Both the position numbers and the translations under genes were made by a program. A stretch of 64,000 bases of DNA from Zea mays (lineage: Eukaryota > Streptophyta > Magnoliopsida > Poales > Poaceae): NCBI RefSeq assembly GCF_902167145.1, contig NC_050097.1, positions 231,961,034-232,025,033 on the forward strand, written 5' to 3'. Position 1 is the first letter of the stretch. Every line of letters starts with the position of its first letter. The notes beneath the pieces were generated by a model. It saw only the letters and a list, made by a program, of their open reading frames with translations. It did not search any database and was not told the origin of the DNA. Below, piece by piece: positions 1 to 10,039 of this stretch.

Positions 1-1261
1 AGCATGATGCGCAAATTATCTTGAAATCACTAGTTAATTAATCACTTGAAATGTAGTAGTTCACATGTGCTAATGGATAGAGGTAAACATATAAAGGATA
101 AACATCTCCTTTCTTATACTTTTATAATTTGGGTATTACATTGCCCCCCAGGGATCATGCTTACTCCGAGCTTATCTCGGAACGTCCCGGCTATTTCTTC
201 CCTCACTATATCAATGGCAGCCGGTGGGAGACCACCGCCTTTCTGGTCAAACATAAGTGGGGTTGGCTGGATATTAGCATATTGTCTTCACCCCCATTGG
301 TTTGAGCTATGTGGTGCATTACTATTTGCCCTATATGGCTCATATGATTGATCGTTCCTTTCTGGCCTTCTAGGCGGGGCCGGAAAGCTTTCCTGGGCTC
401 GGGATTCTGTATTAATGGGCTGATGCATTGCATAGTGTGATGGGAAGTGTTGCTGAAACGGGCGAGGATTTATGTAACAATCCTCCTCAAAAAATTCTGC
501 GTCGAACCGTTCGGTTGGATATACGGACTGTCCGGCAGTATGCGCGGGCTGTCCGGGTATGTGTCCGGATCGTCCGTGATTGTGCGCGGACCGTCCGTTG
601 CTGTATGCGGACGGTCCGACTGGGTAGTTTAGAGTTTGTGCAGTACGTTGGGGCTCGGATGTATGTCTCGGTAATTCATTAAAATTGGGACCGGCCGTTG
701 CTAGCCCGGACGGTCCGCGCTCACGTGCGGACGGTCCGGAAACATGTGTAGATCGGCTAATTTACCGCCATTTTATGGTTGCTCGGGGCATGTGTCCATC
801 GGCATCCCATAAAGGGGTTGTAACTGGTCGTGACAACTTGTAGCCAATGAATTACGCGTGTTTCCTCCCAATTCAACCTCATGCGAAGGAAAATTTGCAA
901 CAGTAGATTTATCAAACGTACGTACTAGCCTCCTATAATCATTTTGCATAACCCCTATGATATTTTGCATTTGTTCTCGCTGTTCATCTACATAATTCTT
1001 AAGAGATTGTAGCTCATTTGTGTGGCTTACCTCGTGGGTAGTCGTGGTAGGACGAAGCGAAGCCAGATCCGTCGCCCGTTGCTGAACGACCTTGTTGTTT
1101 CAGTCTACCTTAAAGTTGGCCAGGAACTTCGCCCTTGCCTCTTGGATCAGCTGCTCCTTGTGCTCCTCAAACTAGAGTTGTTCGTCAGTCGGTAAGGTTT
1201 CCCAAGTCGGCTCTATGATATTGCTGGGGGAGACTTCAGAACTATCCTTTGAACCGGACAT
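1..1261 (-). pseudogene. Gypsy gag fragment, degenerate
   Basis: The frame starts at an ATG at 1261 on the minus strand (MSGSKDSSEVSPSN). It reads through EPTWETLPTDEQL, then a stop, then FEEHKEQLIQEARAKFLANFK, another stop, and a conserved stretch containing YVDEQREQMQNIIGVMQ. Near the window edge the frame shows GTFRDKLGVSMIPGG, a motif typical of plant Gypsy gag N-terminal regions. At least two in-frame stops and several frame changes make it non-functional. It would have encoded the structural capsid precursor. Only the N-terminal part lies in the window. Confidence 0.65.
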
Positions 1262-1292
1262 TGATGGTCGATTTGATGAGTCTATATGTGTT

Positions 1293-1312
1293 GGTCCCCA
1301 GCAGAGTCGCCA
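1293..1312 (-). other. Primer binding site of the left Gypsy element
   Basis: On the minus strand the sequence TGGCGACTCTGCTGGGGA follows the LTR within a few bases. Beginning with TGG, the complement of a tRNA CCA end, just inside an LTR is the standard layout for a minus-strand DNA primer site. Confidence 0.8.
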
Positions 1313-1316
1313 AAAG

Positions 1317-1908
1317 TGTGTTGGTGCCTTTTTCGGGCGCTAATCACTAAGAACTGCGGCGATGCTCTCTGCACAGGGGCGGACGGTCCGCGGCCAGGGG
1401 CCGGATGGTCCGTGACCTGGCACAGGGCTTTGGTTTTCCTGCCTGGCGGCCGGACGGTCCGCGCACCAGGGCCGGACGGTCCACGCGTGCGTAGGGACGG
1501 CGAAGGTCGCCTGCGGCGCTTAGATCTCGCTCCCGAGAGGGACCCCGTTGGGGAGGAGAGATCCTAGGTGTTGTCTAGGCTCGGTAGACCGACCTAGACT
1601 CCTCTAATCGACGTAGAGTCAAAGAGAAGCAGGGAATTTAGGGATTGAAAGGCTAAACTAGAACTAGACTAGAACTATTCCTATTTGTATAAGAAATAAA
1701 CGCGAGATGAACTGGTTATTGATTCGATTGATTATATCAAATCGGTCGTATTCCTCTGTATTTATAGAGGAGAGGGGCTGAATCTGTTACAAACAAACTC
1801 TTCAAGCTAATTCCGAGAATCTAGTCAACAAACACAGAAAAAAAATTCGGAACCCTAATCTGTTCTGCATGCGCGCGGACCGTCCGGACCTCAGTTTGGT
1901 GCTCGACA
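1317..1908 (-). repeat. LTR of the left Gypsy element
   Basis: It opens TGTGTTGGTGCC and closes CTCGACA, so it has TG...CA ends. The primer binding site lies just outside 1317. It holds palindromic CGGACGGTCCG copies near 1380, 1450 and 1470 and a related copy at 1875. The second LTR is not in the window. The exact first base (1317 or 1319) is ambiguous. Confidence 0.7.
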
Positions 1909-3370
1909 AGAGTAATACTTATGCCTGTAATGAACCGTTTTTTTTTTTGCCTCGACTTTTGTTTAAAAAAAGAAGCACGTGGACTGACCACTAGGGTGAG
2001 AGAGAGAGCTAGCGTAGGGCGTCGTAGCGGCCGGTGCGCGGCGGTGGCAGGCGGGTGCCTGGCTTCCTCCCGTGACCACGCGCGCCTCCATCGTCCGTCC
2101 GCCCGTCCGCTCCTCCGCGCGGCGGTGGCAGGCGGATCGGGCATTGACGACGCGGCGGCGGCGGCTGGGCTCTGGGCGCGCGCGCGCGGGGGAGCGGCCT
2201 GCGGGTCGGCTCGGTGCCTGCCTGCCTGTCTGCCGTACATGCGCGCCGTGATCCCTGGTATGCGCACGCGTACGTACGTGCGTACGTACGTAGCCTCCTA
2301 TCCAATACATTGTATACGTAATATGGGCCACCGCTGTTCCGAATAACGACGGCATCGGTGATGGTCGATTGCACGTACGAATACATGTAGTACTGGTACA
2401 CCTTACCCACCCACACGCACGCGCTTTTATTATACGGCGGACCAGGCTCTCTCGCGCATGCAAATGCACAACGCTCACTGTCCGTCCGGCCCCGCAATCA
2501 CAGGCTTAGGAACCGCATCACCGCGAACTCACTGCCTGCCTGCCTAATGTGCAACAAAAATTTTGCACCCTAATTTCCATCCCAGATCATCGTGTCAGTT
2601 CTGAGAAAGTAAACTACTCAAAAGGGAACGTGAATATTAAAGTAAGGGTCAAAGCGCTCCTCGGTGTTTTTTCAGGGCGTCTCAGAGAGTCGGCACTAAC
2701 CATTGATCCTCACTGGAGCACCTCACACAAGAATGTCATTCTCACATCTTCCACACACAAAAAAAAAAGAAACCAAGTGCTTATCTACAAGCTGGTTCTC
2801 CGTTGCTCGGGTACGATAAACCGCTCACCACCACCACGTACGGCTCCGAGCCAAGTCACCTACAAACTCTCCATGTGATGATCAACGTACTTTCCAAACG
2901 CAGTCGAATCGTCTAGGTCATGCCAATAACCAAGAATAACAAGGCAAGAGCCCTCACTTGACTCTACTAAACCCAATGAGATCAATTGACGCGCCCTGAT
3001 TACTTTAGTACTATATGCTAGTGAGATCGTTGATCAAGCGAATCTTTAACTCCTAAATCTCTCACATCCTAAATCTCTCACTAGTCAATGGCTCTTTTTT
3101 CAACATTAAAGTTGACATATATATGACCGATGTATCAGATATTAAACTTTATATACTGCATTTTATCTTGGCCAAAAGGTCGAGAGAAAAATATGAGTTT
3201 AAAAGAAGACCTGCACCTTTTTTTATATAGTTAGCGATATGGTACTATCTGGGAGTGCTTCGTTGCCTGCGGGTTCATGTTCTGTTTCCTTCCTCATTCT
3301 CCCATCCCCACAAAACTCATTCACATTTCCACGTACATCTCACGCCTAGCTAAAATTAAATTAAAAAACA
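1909..3370. other. Non-genic spacer with GC-rich and microsatellite tracts
   Basis: No supportable gene. About 1990-2260 is very GC-rich with GCGGCGG and GCGCGC runs, so open frames there exist on both strands by chance. About 2268-2292 is an ACGT tetranucleotide microsatellite. 2540-3240 is mixed-composition spacer. Confidence 0.6.
2268..2292. repeat. ACGT microsatellite
   Basis: Short tandem array of the tetranucleotide TACG/ACGT with one interrupted unit. It is self-complementary, so it could extrude a hairpin. Confidence 0.8.
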
Positions 3371-3441
3371 GGCACCAAGGAGATTCGAACCTGTGACCCC
3401 TCGAGCAAATGTGCTCATAGCTACCACTACACCACATGTGA
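3371..3441 (-). repeat. tRNA-derived SINE head
   Basis: On the minus strand TGGTGTAGTGGTAGC resembles a pol III box A. About 35 bases later AGGTTCGAATCTCC matches box B, the T-arm of a tRNA. The putative anticodon stem (GAGCA/TGCTC) has only a four-base loop, so this is not a working tRNA gene. A tRNA-derived SINE head or an old tRNA pseudogene fits best. The tail toward 3250 is not clearly bounded. Confidence 0.55.
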
Positions 3442-3767
3442 GTTTATATTTATATCTATTATAGTAAAAACATATACTACATCTCTCCCGAAGCCTACTT
3501 CCTACACTTGCACAATGTGTAGTAGTAGATAAGTATCACCGAGATTATTAAATTATATTTTTTGATTAAGGGAGTAGTATTTAAAGAAGAGTCTTGCATG
3601 AAATTTCTTTTGTTTGAATAATGTTTCAACTTAAATTCCTTTTTTACATGTGTGACATTTATTCTTCGTAATATTTTTTTCCATGGATCTGACTTATAAG
3701 TCATTTTCATAAACCAATGCCAAAGATGAATCCATATTTTTTACTTGGAAACCCCGAACAAACACCA

Positions 3768-4557
3768 CCAGCACGAGGCGCTCGCGTTGGCGTCGCTCAT
3801 CGACGACGAGAAGAAGCTTGACGACTACCAGTTTGACCTCTGGAAGCAGTCCTACGTGGCCAATGTGCCGCTGTGTACGGCAAGCTCCGGCGCAACCGCT
3901 GCTTAGACGCAGTCCAGAGCAGTTGTGCCGCGCTATCCATCGTCAAATAGGGGGACCTCATGGTCGTCGCCAATGCCGACGACTCTCGGGTTGTTCTGGG
4001 CACCGCAACCGACGACGGCGCCATCACGGCGTCCAGCTCATCATCCACATGAAGCCCAACCTACCACGTAAGTCGCTACCGACCGGCCATAAATTCTTGT
4101 GCACTGGGATGAAGGTCATTATTGTTGTTGTGTGAGTGTCCTCGAACAAGATGTATGTAGAGGAGTAGCACATCCGGTGGTGCAACGACCAGGTGTACTA
4201 CCTCGTTGATGAGCCCGGGGTGCACTTCATTTGGCAGCTCATCCAAAAGTCATCGGTACTCACCATGTCGCGCGCGTTCGACGACTACTATATCAAGTAT
4301 TATGGCGTCATCTCGGCGCCAGAGGTGACGCAGAGGAGGACCGACAACAATGACCACTCGCCATCGTCGAGGTAGCTTTTGTACCGGCATGCCTTTAATT
4401 CTCTTCGCAAACACACACTTGCCTTTTGTTTAAGCAAGCGTGTATGGTGGTGCGTTCCTGATAACTAACGATGTACGACGGAACTTCTACCGTCAGGTGT
4501 GGCACATGCTCTCCAATGATGAGACCATGCAAATCATGACATATATCGAAGTCTGCA
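3768..4557 (+). pseudogene. PP2C protein phosphatase pseudogene
   Basis: The plus strand carries pieces of a plant type 2C Ser/Thr phosphatase in changing frames. Successive matches are KKLDDYQFDLWKQSY (from about 3812), LMVVANADDSRVVLGTA (about 3958-4010), DGAITA..L, then DEPGVHFIWQ (about 4207-4240), SRAFDDYYIKYYGVISAPEVTQRR (about 4269-4340) and VWHMLSNDETMQIM (about 4498-4540). The PP2C metal-site motifs DGHGG and GTTA are missing or damaged. The conserved AxxGDSR reads ADDSR and SRAFGD reads SRAFDD. Stops interrupt it (for example near 3904 and 3948). A stretch starting GTAAGT near 4067 looks like a retained intron, so this is probably a degenerate gene copy and not a processed one. Confidence 0.85.
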
Positions 4558-5165
4558 TGATACTGATGGTTGCAATGTAGTAGTGAAACAACTAAATTAA
4601 AATAACAAAATTTATGTATGGCTAGGATCACAAATAGATTATGAAATATTTTCTTATAACAATATAAGACACATTTTGTATATAAGTTATTATGGTATTA
4701 TATATTTCCGTTGCAACGCACGGGTACTCACATGTTAGATTAGAAAGTAGTATAAGAGCTTTTTTTTTTAAGAAACGACAATAGAATTAGTGAAAGTGGT
4801 GCTTAAGTAGAGATTTCCTAATATCCCGAACCATATGATGTGTCCATGTACTGCTCAAACGCAACCACTGCATGCCAGCATCCAAATTAAAATAATAGTA
4901 TTTCGGCTAATTACGTAATTAGTTCTACTGCCTCCACCTGGCACTCGAGACTTGACAGAATGCCAAGGAAACGCGGAGCCGTAGGGCCCACCTACCAGCA
5001 GGTACCCTACCGAAAACAAAAGAGAGAGAGAGAAAGGAAGAAAACAAAACGTTTTCGATCACATCATCGGGCTTGGGCATGTGTGGAGCCGAAACAGAGC
5101 AAAGCAGAGCATTGCTCCGTTTTCTCTTGGCCGCAAGGAGAAGCAGACGTGCACCGCCATGGCGG
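4558..5165. other. Spacer and 3' region of the TRM-like gene
   Basis: AT-rich spacer to about 4930, then mixed sequence that includes the probable 3' untranslated region of the minus-strand gene ending at 5166. No other gene is visible. Confidence 0.5.
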
Positions 5166-6131
5166 TCAGCAGCTCCGGAGATCCACGACGAGCTCCCGCA
5201 TCAGCGCCTCGAACACGGCCGCCTCTACCTCGGCGCGGACGTCGCGGCGCTCGGGCCCCACGTCGGCGGCGACTAGCCTGGAGGTCGGGAGCTCGGACGC
5301 CACCAGCTGAGACGCCCGTGCCAGCTCCCCCGTGTGCGCGTCCCAGTCCCAGTAGGCGGTGGCGGCGGACCTGTCGTCGCGGCAGCTCTTGGGGCTGACG
5401 CAGTAGCCGCCGTAGTAGCAGTCCTCGTCGGCGTCGGCGTCGGCGTCCCTGAGGTGGAGGTGCTCGGACTTGGCGAGCAGCGCGGGGCTGTACGCCGCCG
5501 CGTCCAGGAGGTTCCGGAAGTCGTCCATGGCGGCGGCGTCCTTGGACGACGGGGACAGCAGGGTGGCGTGGACGGGGGAGCTCTCGAACGGGTGGTCCAG
5601 GACAGAGACGGGGCTCAGCTGCTGCTTCTCATCGTCGTCGCAGTCGGAGTCGTTGTAGCGCCCCGCGGTGGCGGCGTCCTGCGCCTTGACGACGACGACG
5701 ACGACGTCGGAGGCGGCGGTCTTTACGGCGTCCAGCTCCACGTAGCACGACGCCGGCGCCACGGCAGCCGGCAGCTTCAAGGAGCCGGAGAAGTGCAGCG
5801 CGGCCGCGGCGGGCTTCCGCTGGCGCTGGGCCGCCGCGCTGCTGCCGCGGAGGATCTTGGAGAGCAAGAGCTGGAGGAGGCCGCCGGCAGCATGCTGCCG
5901 GGCGGGCTTCAGCTTGGCCGCCTTGTTCTTCTTGCTGGCCAGGCGCCTGAGCGCGGCCGCGGCGTCGTTGCCGGCGGCCGGCCAGCACAGCGCGGAGTCG
6001 TAGCCGTCGAGGAGGCGCGAGGAGCAGCAGCCCTTTTCGAGCAGGTGCAAGTCCAGGACGAAGGGCTCCTGCTTCTCCTCCAGCAGCTCCGACAGGCGCC
6101 GGCCGGACGACGACGGTGACAGACACGCCAT
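5166..6131 (-). CDS. TRM27/28-like protein (TON1-recruiting-motif family)
   Basis: A single-exon protein of 321 residues. Residues 13-34 read LSELLEEKQEPFVLDLHLLEKG, close to the LLEEQQEPFVL block of small plant TRM proteins. Residues 173-183 are SPVSVLDHPFE, a hallmark short motif of the family. Residues 203-227 hold DFRNLLDAAAYSP..LLAKSEHL. The C-terminus (about 270-321, ending FEALMRELVVDL) resembles the end of a DUF4378 domain. TRM proteins act with TON1 and PP2A at cortical microtubules to set division plane and cell shape; this role is known for the family and inferred here. There is no signal peptide or membrane segment. Low-complexity runs (poly-V 143-148, DADADADED 229-237) and strong GC bias are typical of grass genes. 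I chose the ATG at 6131 because the EEKQEPF block starts soon after it. An in-frame ATG at 6227 would add 32 unconserved residues. Confidence 0.8.
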   Translation of the reverse strand: MACLSPSSSGRRLSELLEEKQEPFVLDLHLLEKGCCSSRLLDGYDSALCWPAAGNDAAAALRRLASKKNKAAKLKPARQHAAGGLLQLLLSKILRGSSAAAQRQRKPAAAALHFSGSLKLPAAVAPASCYVELDAVKTAASDVVVVVVKAQDAATAGRYNDSDCDDDEKQQLSPVSVLDHPFESSPVHATLLSPSSKDAAAMDDFRNLLDAAAYSPALLAKSEHLHLRDADADADEDCYYGGYCVSPKSCRDDRSAATAYWDWDAHTGELARASQLVASELPTSRLVAADVGPERRDVRAEVEAAVFEALMRELVVDLRSC

Positions 6132-6260
6132 CGTGTAGAGTTGTTGTGTAGGCAGCACGGACCACGGAGAGGTGAGCCGTGTGCGAGCGTTGGAGTCTGA
6201 GGAATGAGCAAACCGAGGGGAGGGCACATCCGCACATCACTGTGGATGCCGGGAGTGCGG

Positions 6261-6276
6261 GGAGCTTATAAATGGA
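6261..6276 (-). promoter_or_regulatory. Putative TATA box of the TRM-like gene
   Basis: On the minus strand CCATTTATAAGC lies about 135 bases upstream of the ATG at 6131. The position suits a transcription start near 6235-6240 and a 5' leader of about 100 bases. The motif also reads as a TATA on the plus strand, but no plus-strand gene follows. Confidence 0.5.
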
Positions 6277-6434
6277 GACAGAGAAGGGGCATGGCCATGG
6301 CCAACCAACCTGTTCACTATCCGTACGTGAAAAAAATGGACAAACAAACATATTATAAAACCAACGACCTTAGCTTGGAACACTTTTTTTTTTGTTGCCA
6401 GTTCATTTTTTTACTTTCAATTACTTGTAATTCG

Positions 6435-7217
6435 TTTAGTGGATATCGAGCTATCTCGACTCATTATGGTTCGTTATTGTAACGAATTAAACTCGGCTCG
6501 GCTCGTTATACTAACGAGCTAATCATCTGGCTCGGCTCGATTCGTTAGGAAACTCGAGCCAGCTCGTTAGGTTCGCGAGCCACATAACTAAATACAAAAA
6601 TCTATGTACATAAATATATATATATAACCGAAAATCATATTTTAAGTGTTTAACACTACAAACCCAAAACATTTATAATATTATTATCATATCATCGTCC
6701 TAGCTTCTAACTTTTAATATTAAATTAAATATCCAAATATGTATTAACTTACAGATTTACAAACTCTTATTATAATAAGATAGCAACAAGCATCATTATA
6801 AAGCAATTCATCATCCATTCTACGAACATGTAACATTTCATTGCACAACACTAATATCATATGCTGCTAGAAACAAAGTTTACAAAACCACAATCAATAA
6901 TCAAATATTAAATATGCAATGTAGGTATGTAGCCATACAAAAATGCAAATATTTAAGCATATTGCATGTCACATCCACACATATCTATACCACAGTTCAT
7001 AACTACAAGAAAATATGACTATAAGAGATGAGACGACACCAACGACTAGATAAAACTTGTGTTGTGGCTTGACTCATTTGGCTCGTGAGCTAGCTCACGA
7101 GCTAACCCGAGCTGGCTCATTAGAGAACCGAGCTAGAATGCTAGCTTGGCTCGCTACAAAATTAAAACGAGCCGAGTCGAGCGAGTTATCGAGCCACGAG
7201 TATTTCATCTAGGCCTA
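6435..7217. mobile_element. hAT-like non-autonomous element rich in CTCGAGCC/GGCTCG
   Basis: The right terminus is clear: read inward from 7217 it is TAGGCCTAGATGAAATACTCG, followed by GGCTCG-rich subterminal sequence (7060-7200). The left side (about 6435-6600) carries the matching inverted CGAGC/GGCTCG sequence, but its exact end is not resolved. The middle is AT-rich with no transposase frame. The expected 8-bp TSD (CTTCCAAC on the right) was not found on the left. Confidence 0.55.
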
Positions 7218-8080
7218 CTTCCAACCAACTTTAAGATAGGAAATATGCAAAAGAATGTATTTAAGTTCGAGGAGTTAAATAATCCAAGCATTAACTAAAT
7301 TTATATAAAAAGTATAAACATTTATAATGCAAAAGGAATACTACTGGATTAGTGTAAGAATATTTTTAGAATAAATTTATCTGGAGAAATAAATAACAAT
7401 GCTATTTTGTATAAATTTAATTAGATTTAATCTAAATTATTATTCAATCTAAATAATAGATGGATGCGAGCAATGAACTTAAATTCAATACCATATCTTG
7501 AAATATATAACTCAACTCATAAAAAACAACTCCAACAAAACCTTATTTTTATAATTTGTAAATAAAATATAGTGTTTACTATGAAGTGACTTATATATAC
7601 TACACTCATATCGTGTCATATGCTTGTTTTCTACCTCATTCACAACCTTTTTCTTTTCTAATAATGTATTTTACTCTCTAAAATCTATGGTTTATGGCTT
7701 AACTGTTGAAACTAAATTTATTCTTAGTGCTCTAAACAGTTTAAATAATATAGTATTTTAATTTTAGAGGCATTATTTTGAGACGACTTGTCGGAGATGC
7801 TCCATCTTGTTTTTAAGGCGTAATCACTGGGAGTGCTGAAACGTGGTTGTTTCCGCAGTGGGTCGCACACTCGCACCACTCGACACGGATAGGCGAGCGC
7901 GCGTTCCAGTAGATCCCGTATTCGTCGACACCGAGGACGCCGCCCACACGATAGTCGTTCCGCGCGTTCTCAGCTGTCCGCGCTGGAATCTGCTCTCTCC
8001 TCTTTTATGTGCTCGCGTTCGATATCTGCTGCACGCTTCTACAGTTGTCTGGTACGGTGTTGCATATCACCCGCGTCCGA
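7218..8080. other. AT-rich spacer with possible MITE termini
   Basis: No gene. AACAACTCCAACA near 7529 and TTGTCGGAGATGCTCC near 7789-7804 look like opposite ends of a degenerate Tourist-type MITE. 7830-8080 is GC-richer without a supported frame. Confidence 0.4.
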
Positions 8081-8088
8081 GACTGGAT

Positions 8089-8720
8089 TAGAGATGGCAA
8101 TGGGTACCCGCGACCCGATACTCGATGGGTATTTACTCCATTAGGGTACGTATGTGGGTTAAATATTCTATCCGTGTGTTTGTTATTGGGCAAAAATCTT
8201 CACCCAATGGGTAAACAGGTATTAGAACGTTCCGCCTTCACCCATACCCGTTAACCCGTGGGTATAAATTACCCAATATAAACTTAGCCCAAGCATGAAC
8301 TTGGACTTTAGTCATCCATCTTTTTTACTATTTAACAATCTTTTAGGTCATACTGTCATATAAGGCTTAACGACAATTTAATGATCATGTAATGGAACAT
8401 GTAATGTGCTATGTAGTACTATCCTACTTTTACTACTTTATCCAATTACCTTTAGTGTGTTGAATAGATGGTTAAATGATGTTAGAAATTTTGTAATGAT
8501 ATTTAGATGGATATACTTGGCATTTGTATGATATAATATTTTGATAGATGTTTAATTTTTGTGGGTACGAGTGACCCGATGGGTGACCCATACCCGCATG
8601 AGTATGGAGGTAAATTCATACCCACCAGTGTATATGGGTGACCCGATGAGTTATTTTTGTGTCGTGGGTGTAGGTATAGGGTAGTAATACCCGATAGGTA
8701 TTTACCTATTGTCATCTCTA
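8089..8720. mobile_element. hAT-like MITE, 632 bp, intact TSD
   Basis: Ends are TAGAGATGGCAATGGGTACC on the left and TTACCTATTGTCATCTCTA on the right, an imperfect terminal inverted repeat. It is flanked by a perfect 8-bp duplication GACTGGAT (8081-8088 and 8721-8728). Subterminal sequence is full of GGGTACCCG/CGGGTA motifs. There is no coding capacity, so it depended on a transposase elsewhere. Confidence 0.93.
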
Positions 8721-8964
8721 GACTGGATACGAGCGCTATTGGAGTTGGAGTCAGCCTAAGAACCTAGATTTTGGAAGCTATGTGAGATATAAACGTGCTA
8801 GTTTTTATTAGTTTGTTGTACTAGTTTTGGTAGTTTTTTTAATTTTTTTTAAAACTATTTATAAATCTAAGAAAATTTGACTGACATAAATAATATAGCG
8901 CCATTCAATACTAGTTTGGAAACGACGTACGAGACTATTCGGTTTCCTGACTAATAAATTATAG

Positions 8965-9190
8965 TGTGTGTGTCACACCGAATATTAAAACTAATTATAT
9001 ATGAAAACTAAATGATGAGATAGATTTATTAAGTCTAATTAATCTATTACTAGCAAATGTTTACTGAATTATCATACGAGCGAACAATAGGCTAATTAAA
9101 TTTGATAGACTCGCCTTACTGTTTAGTTTTTATCTATGTAATTAGTTTTCCAACTAAACTATATATAATACTTTTAACCGATATTTAAAC
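8965..9190. repeat. Degenerate MITE-like inverted repeat
   Basis: Starts TGTCACACCGAATATT and contains a central palindromic-type region (TAAGTCTAATTAATC ... GGCTAATTAAATTTG) of the kind found in a common grass MITE. The right end is decayed and no TSD is apparent. Confidence 0.45.
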
Positions 9191-9210
9191 ATCTAAGCTA
9201 ATGAGACAAA

Positions 9211-9397
9211 GGTGTTGTTTGGTTCAAGAAATGTAACGCAAATGGTAATGGTTTACGTTCGATTACTGGCGGTAACAAATTTAAATAGGTTGATATCAAA
9301 TTTTAGTGTGGTATCTTATTACGGTTGGACTAAAACAAATATGATTTAACGTTATCAGTTACCCATTACGTTACAAATATGTGAACCAAACGACACC
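9211..9397. mobile_element. Short MITE, about 187 bp
   Basis: Terminal inverted repeats GGTGTTGTTTGGTTCA and TGAACCAAACGACACC bracket a short AT-rich core, with inner inverted GTAACG/CGTTAC motifs. No TSD can be fixed with confidence, so superfamily assignment (hAT or Harbinger) is open. Confidence 0.75.
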
Positions 9398-10039
9398 TAA
9401 ATATTATTAGTACCTTCGAATCAAACACCACCTAGGAGTAGTATCTTAGCTGTTGTGCGTGGAAACGAGGAGAATGATGCGACGGAGGGTGGTGTCAAAT
9501 CGCCAGGTGGAAAACTGAAAAGGCTGGGGCTGGGAGTTGCATGGGATGAGCAGCGCTTAATTGGCGTGGAGTTGGTGGTATATTAATTCAAGTGCACTCC
9601 TCGTCGCTGCAGTGGTTTTGGTTTGTGAATCGAATCCTGACGGCGAGCAGAACAGTTTTGCGGCCAGCGTGTGACTGGACTGTGTGCATCAGGCTGCACA
9701 GTTCCCTCGTATCGCTCGACAGAGAGAGAGAGAGAGAGCAATAGGAAATGATGCAGTGGCGGAGAGTGTGTTTTGGTGCCAGTGCCATCGCTGCTGCTGC
9801 TCACAACTCAACGTTGTGAAGATCACGGAATAAAAAGACTATGTACTTCACAACTCAACGTTGTCTGAATAGAAAGGGGAGCAAATATATATATGTACAA
9901 TTCCGGCATCACAACAAGCTATCAAAGTCTAGAAACAGATACATCGTATAAATTTAAAACAAAAAAGAACAAACAGGAAGACAGACAAACATCGCTACAC
10001 AGTACTACACACCTCGGTGATCTTTCCCGTACATCCTAC
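9398..10039. other. Spacer and 3' flank of the tandem kinase gene
   Basis: Contains a GA dinucleotide run at about 9721-9738. The part next to 10040 is probably the kinase 3' untranslated region. No other gene is supported. Confidence 0.45.

Larger units (their letters stand above)
1..1908 (-). mobile_element. Gypsy LTR retrotransposon, 5' part (Grande-like), cut by window edge
   Basis: Read on the minus strand this is a 5' LTR (1908 to about 1317), a primer binding site (1312-1293) and the start of a degenerate gag that runs off the left end. The LTR and the leader carry many CGGACGGTCCG palindromes. An LTR of about 590 bp that opens TGTTGGTGCC and a gag rich in such palindromes recall maize Grande, but the family name is from memory and was not checked. 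The TSD cannot be verified because the other end lies outside the window. Confidence 0.8.

Noticed and set aside
601..760. Regular palindromic repeats suggesting a CRISPR array
   Set aside because: Spacing is irregular, there are no unique spacers of constant length, and the genome is a plant.
1921..2497. Several overlapping open frames on both strands
   Set aside because: They arise from stop-poor GC-rich and microsatellite sequence, overlap each other and match no family.
5334..6119. Long plus-strand open frame of 261 codons, Gly/Val-rich
   Set aside because: It is the antisense shadow of the GC-rich TRM-like gene, has no recognisable motif and extreme composition.
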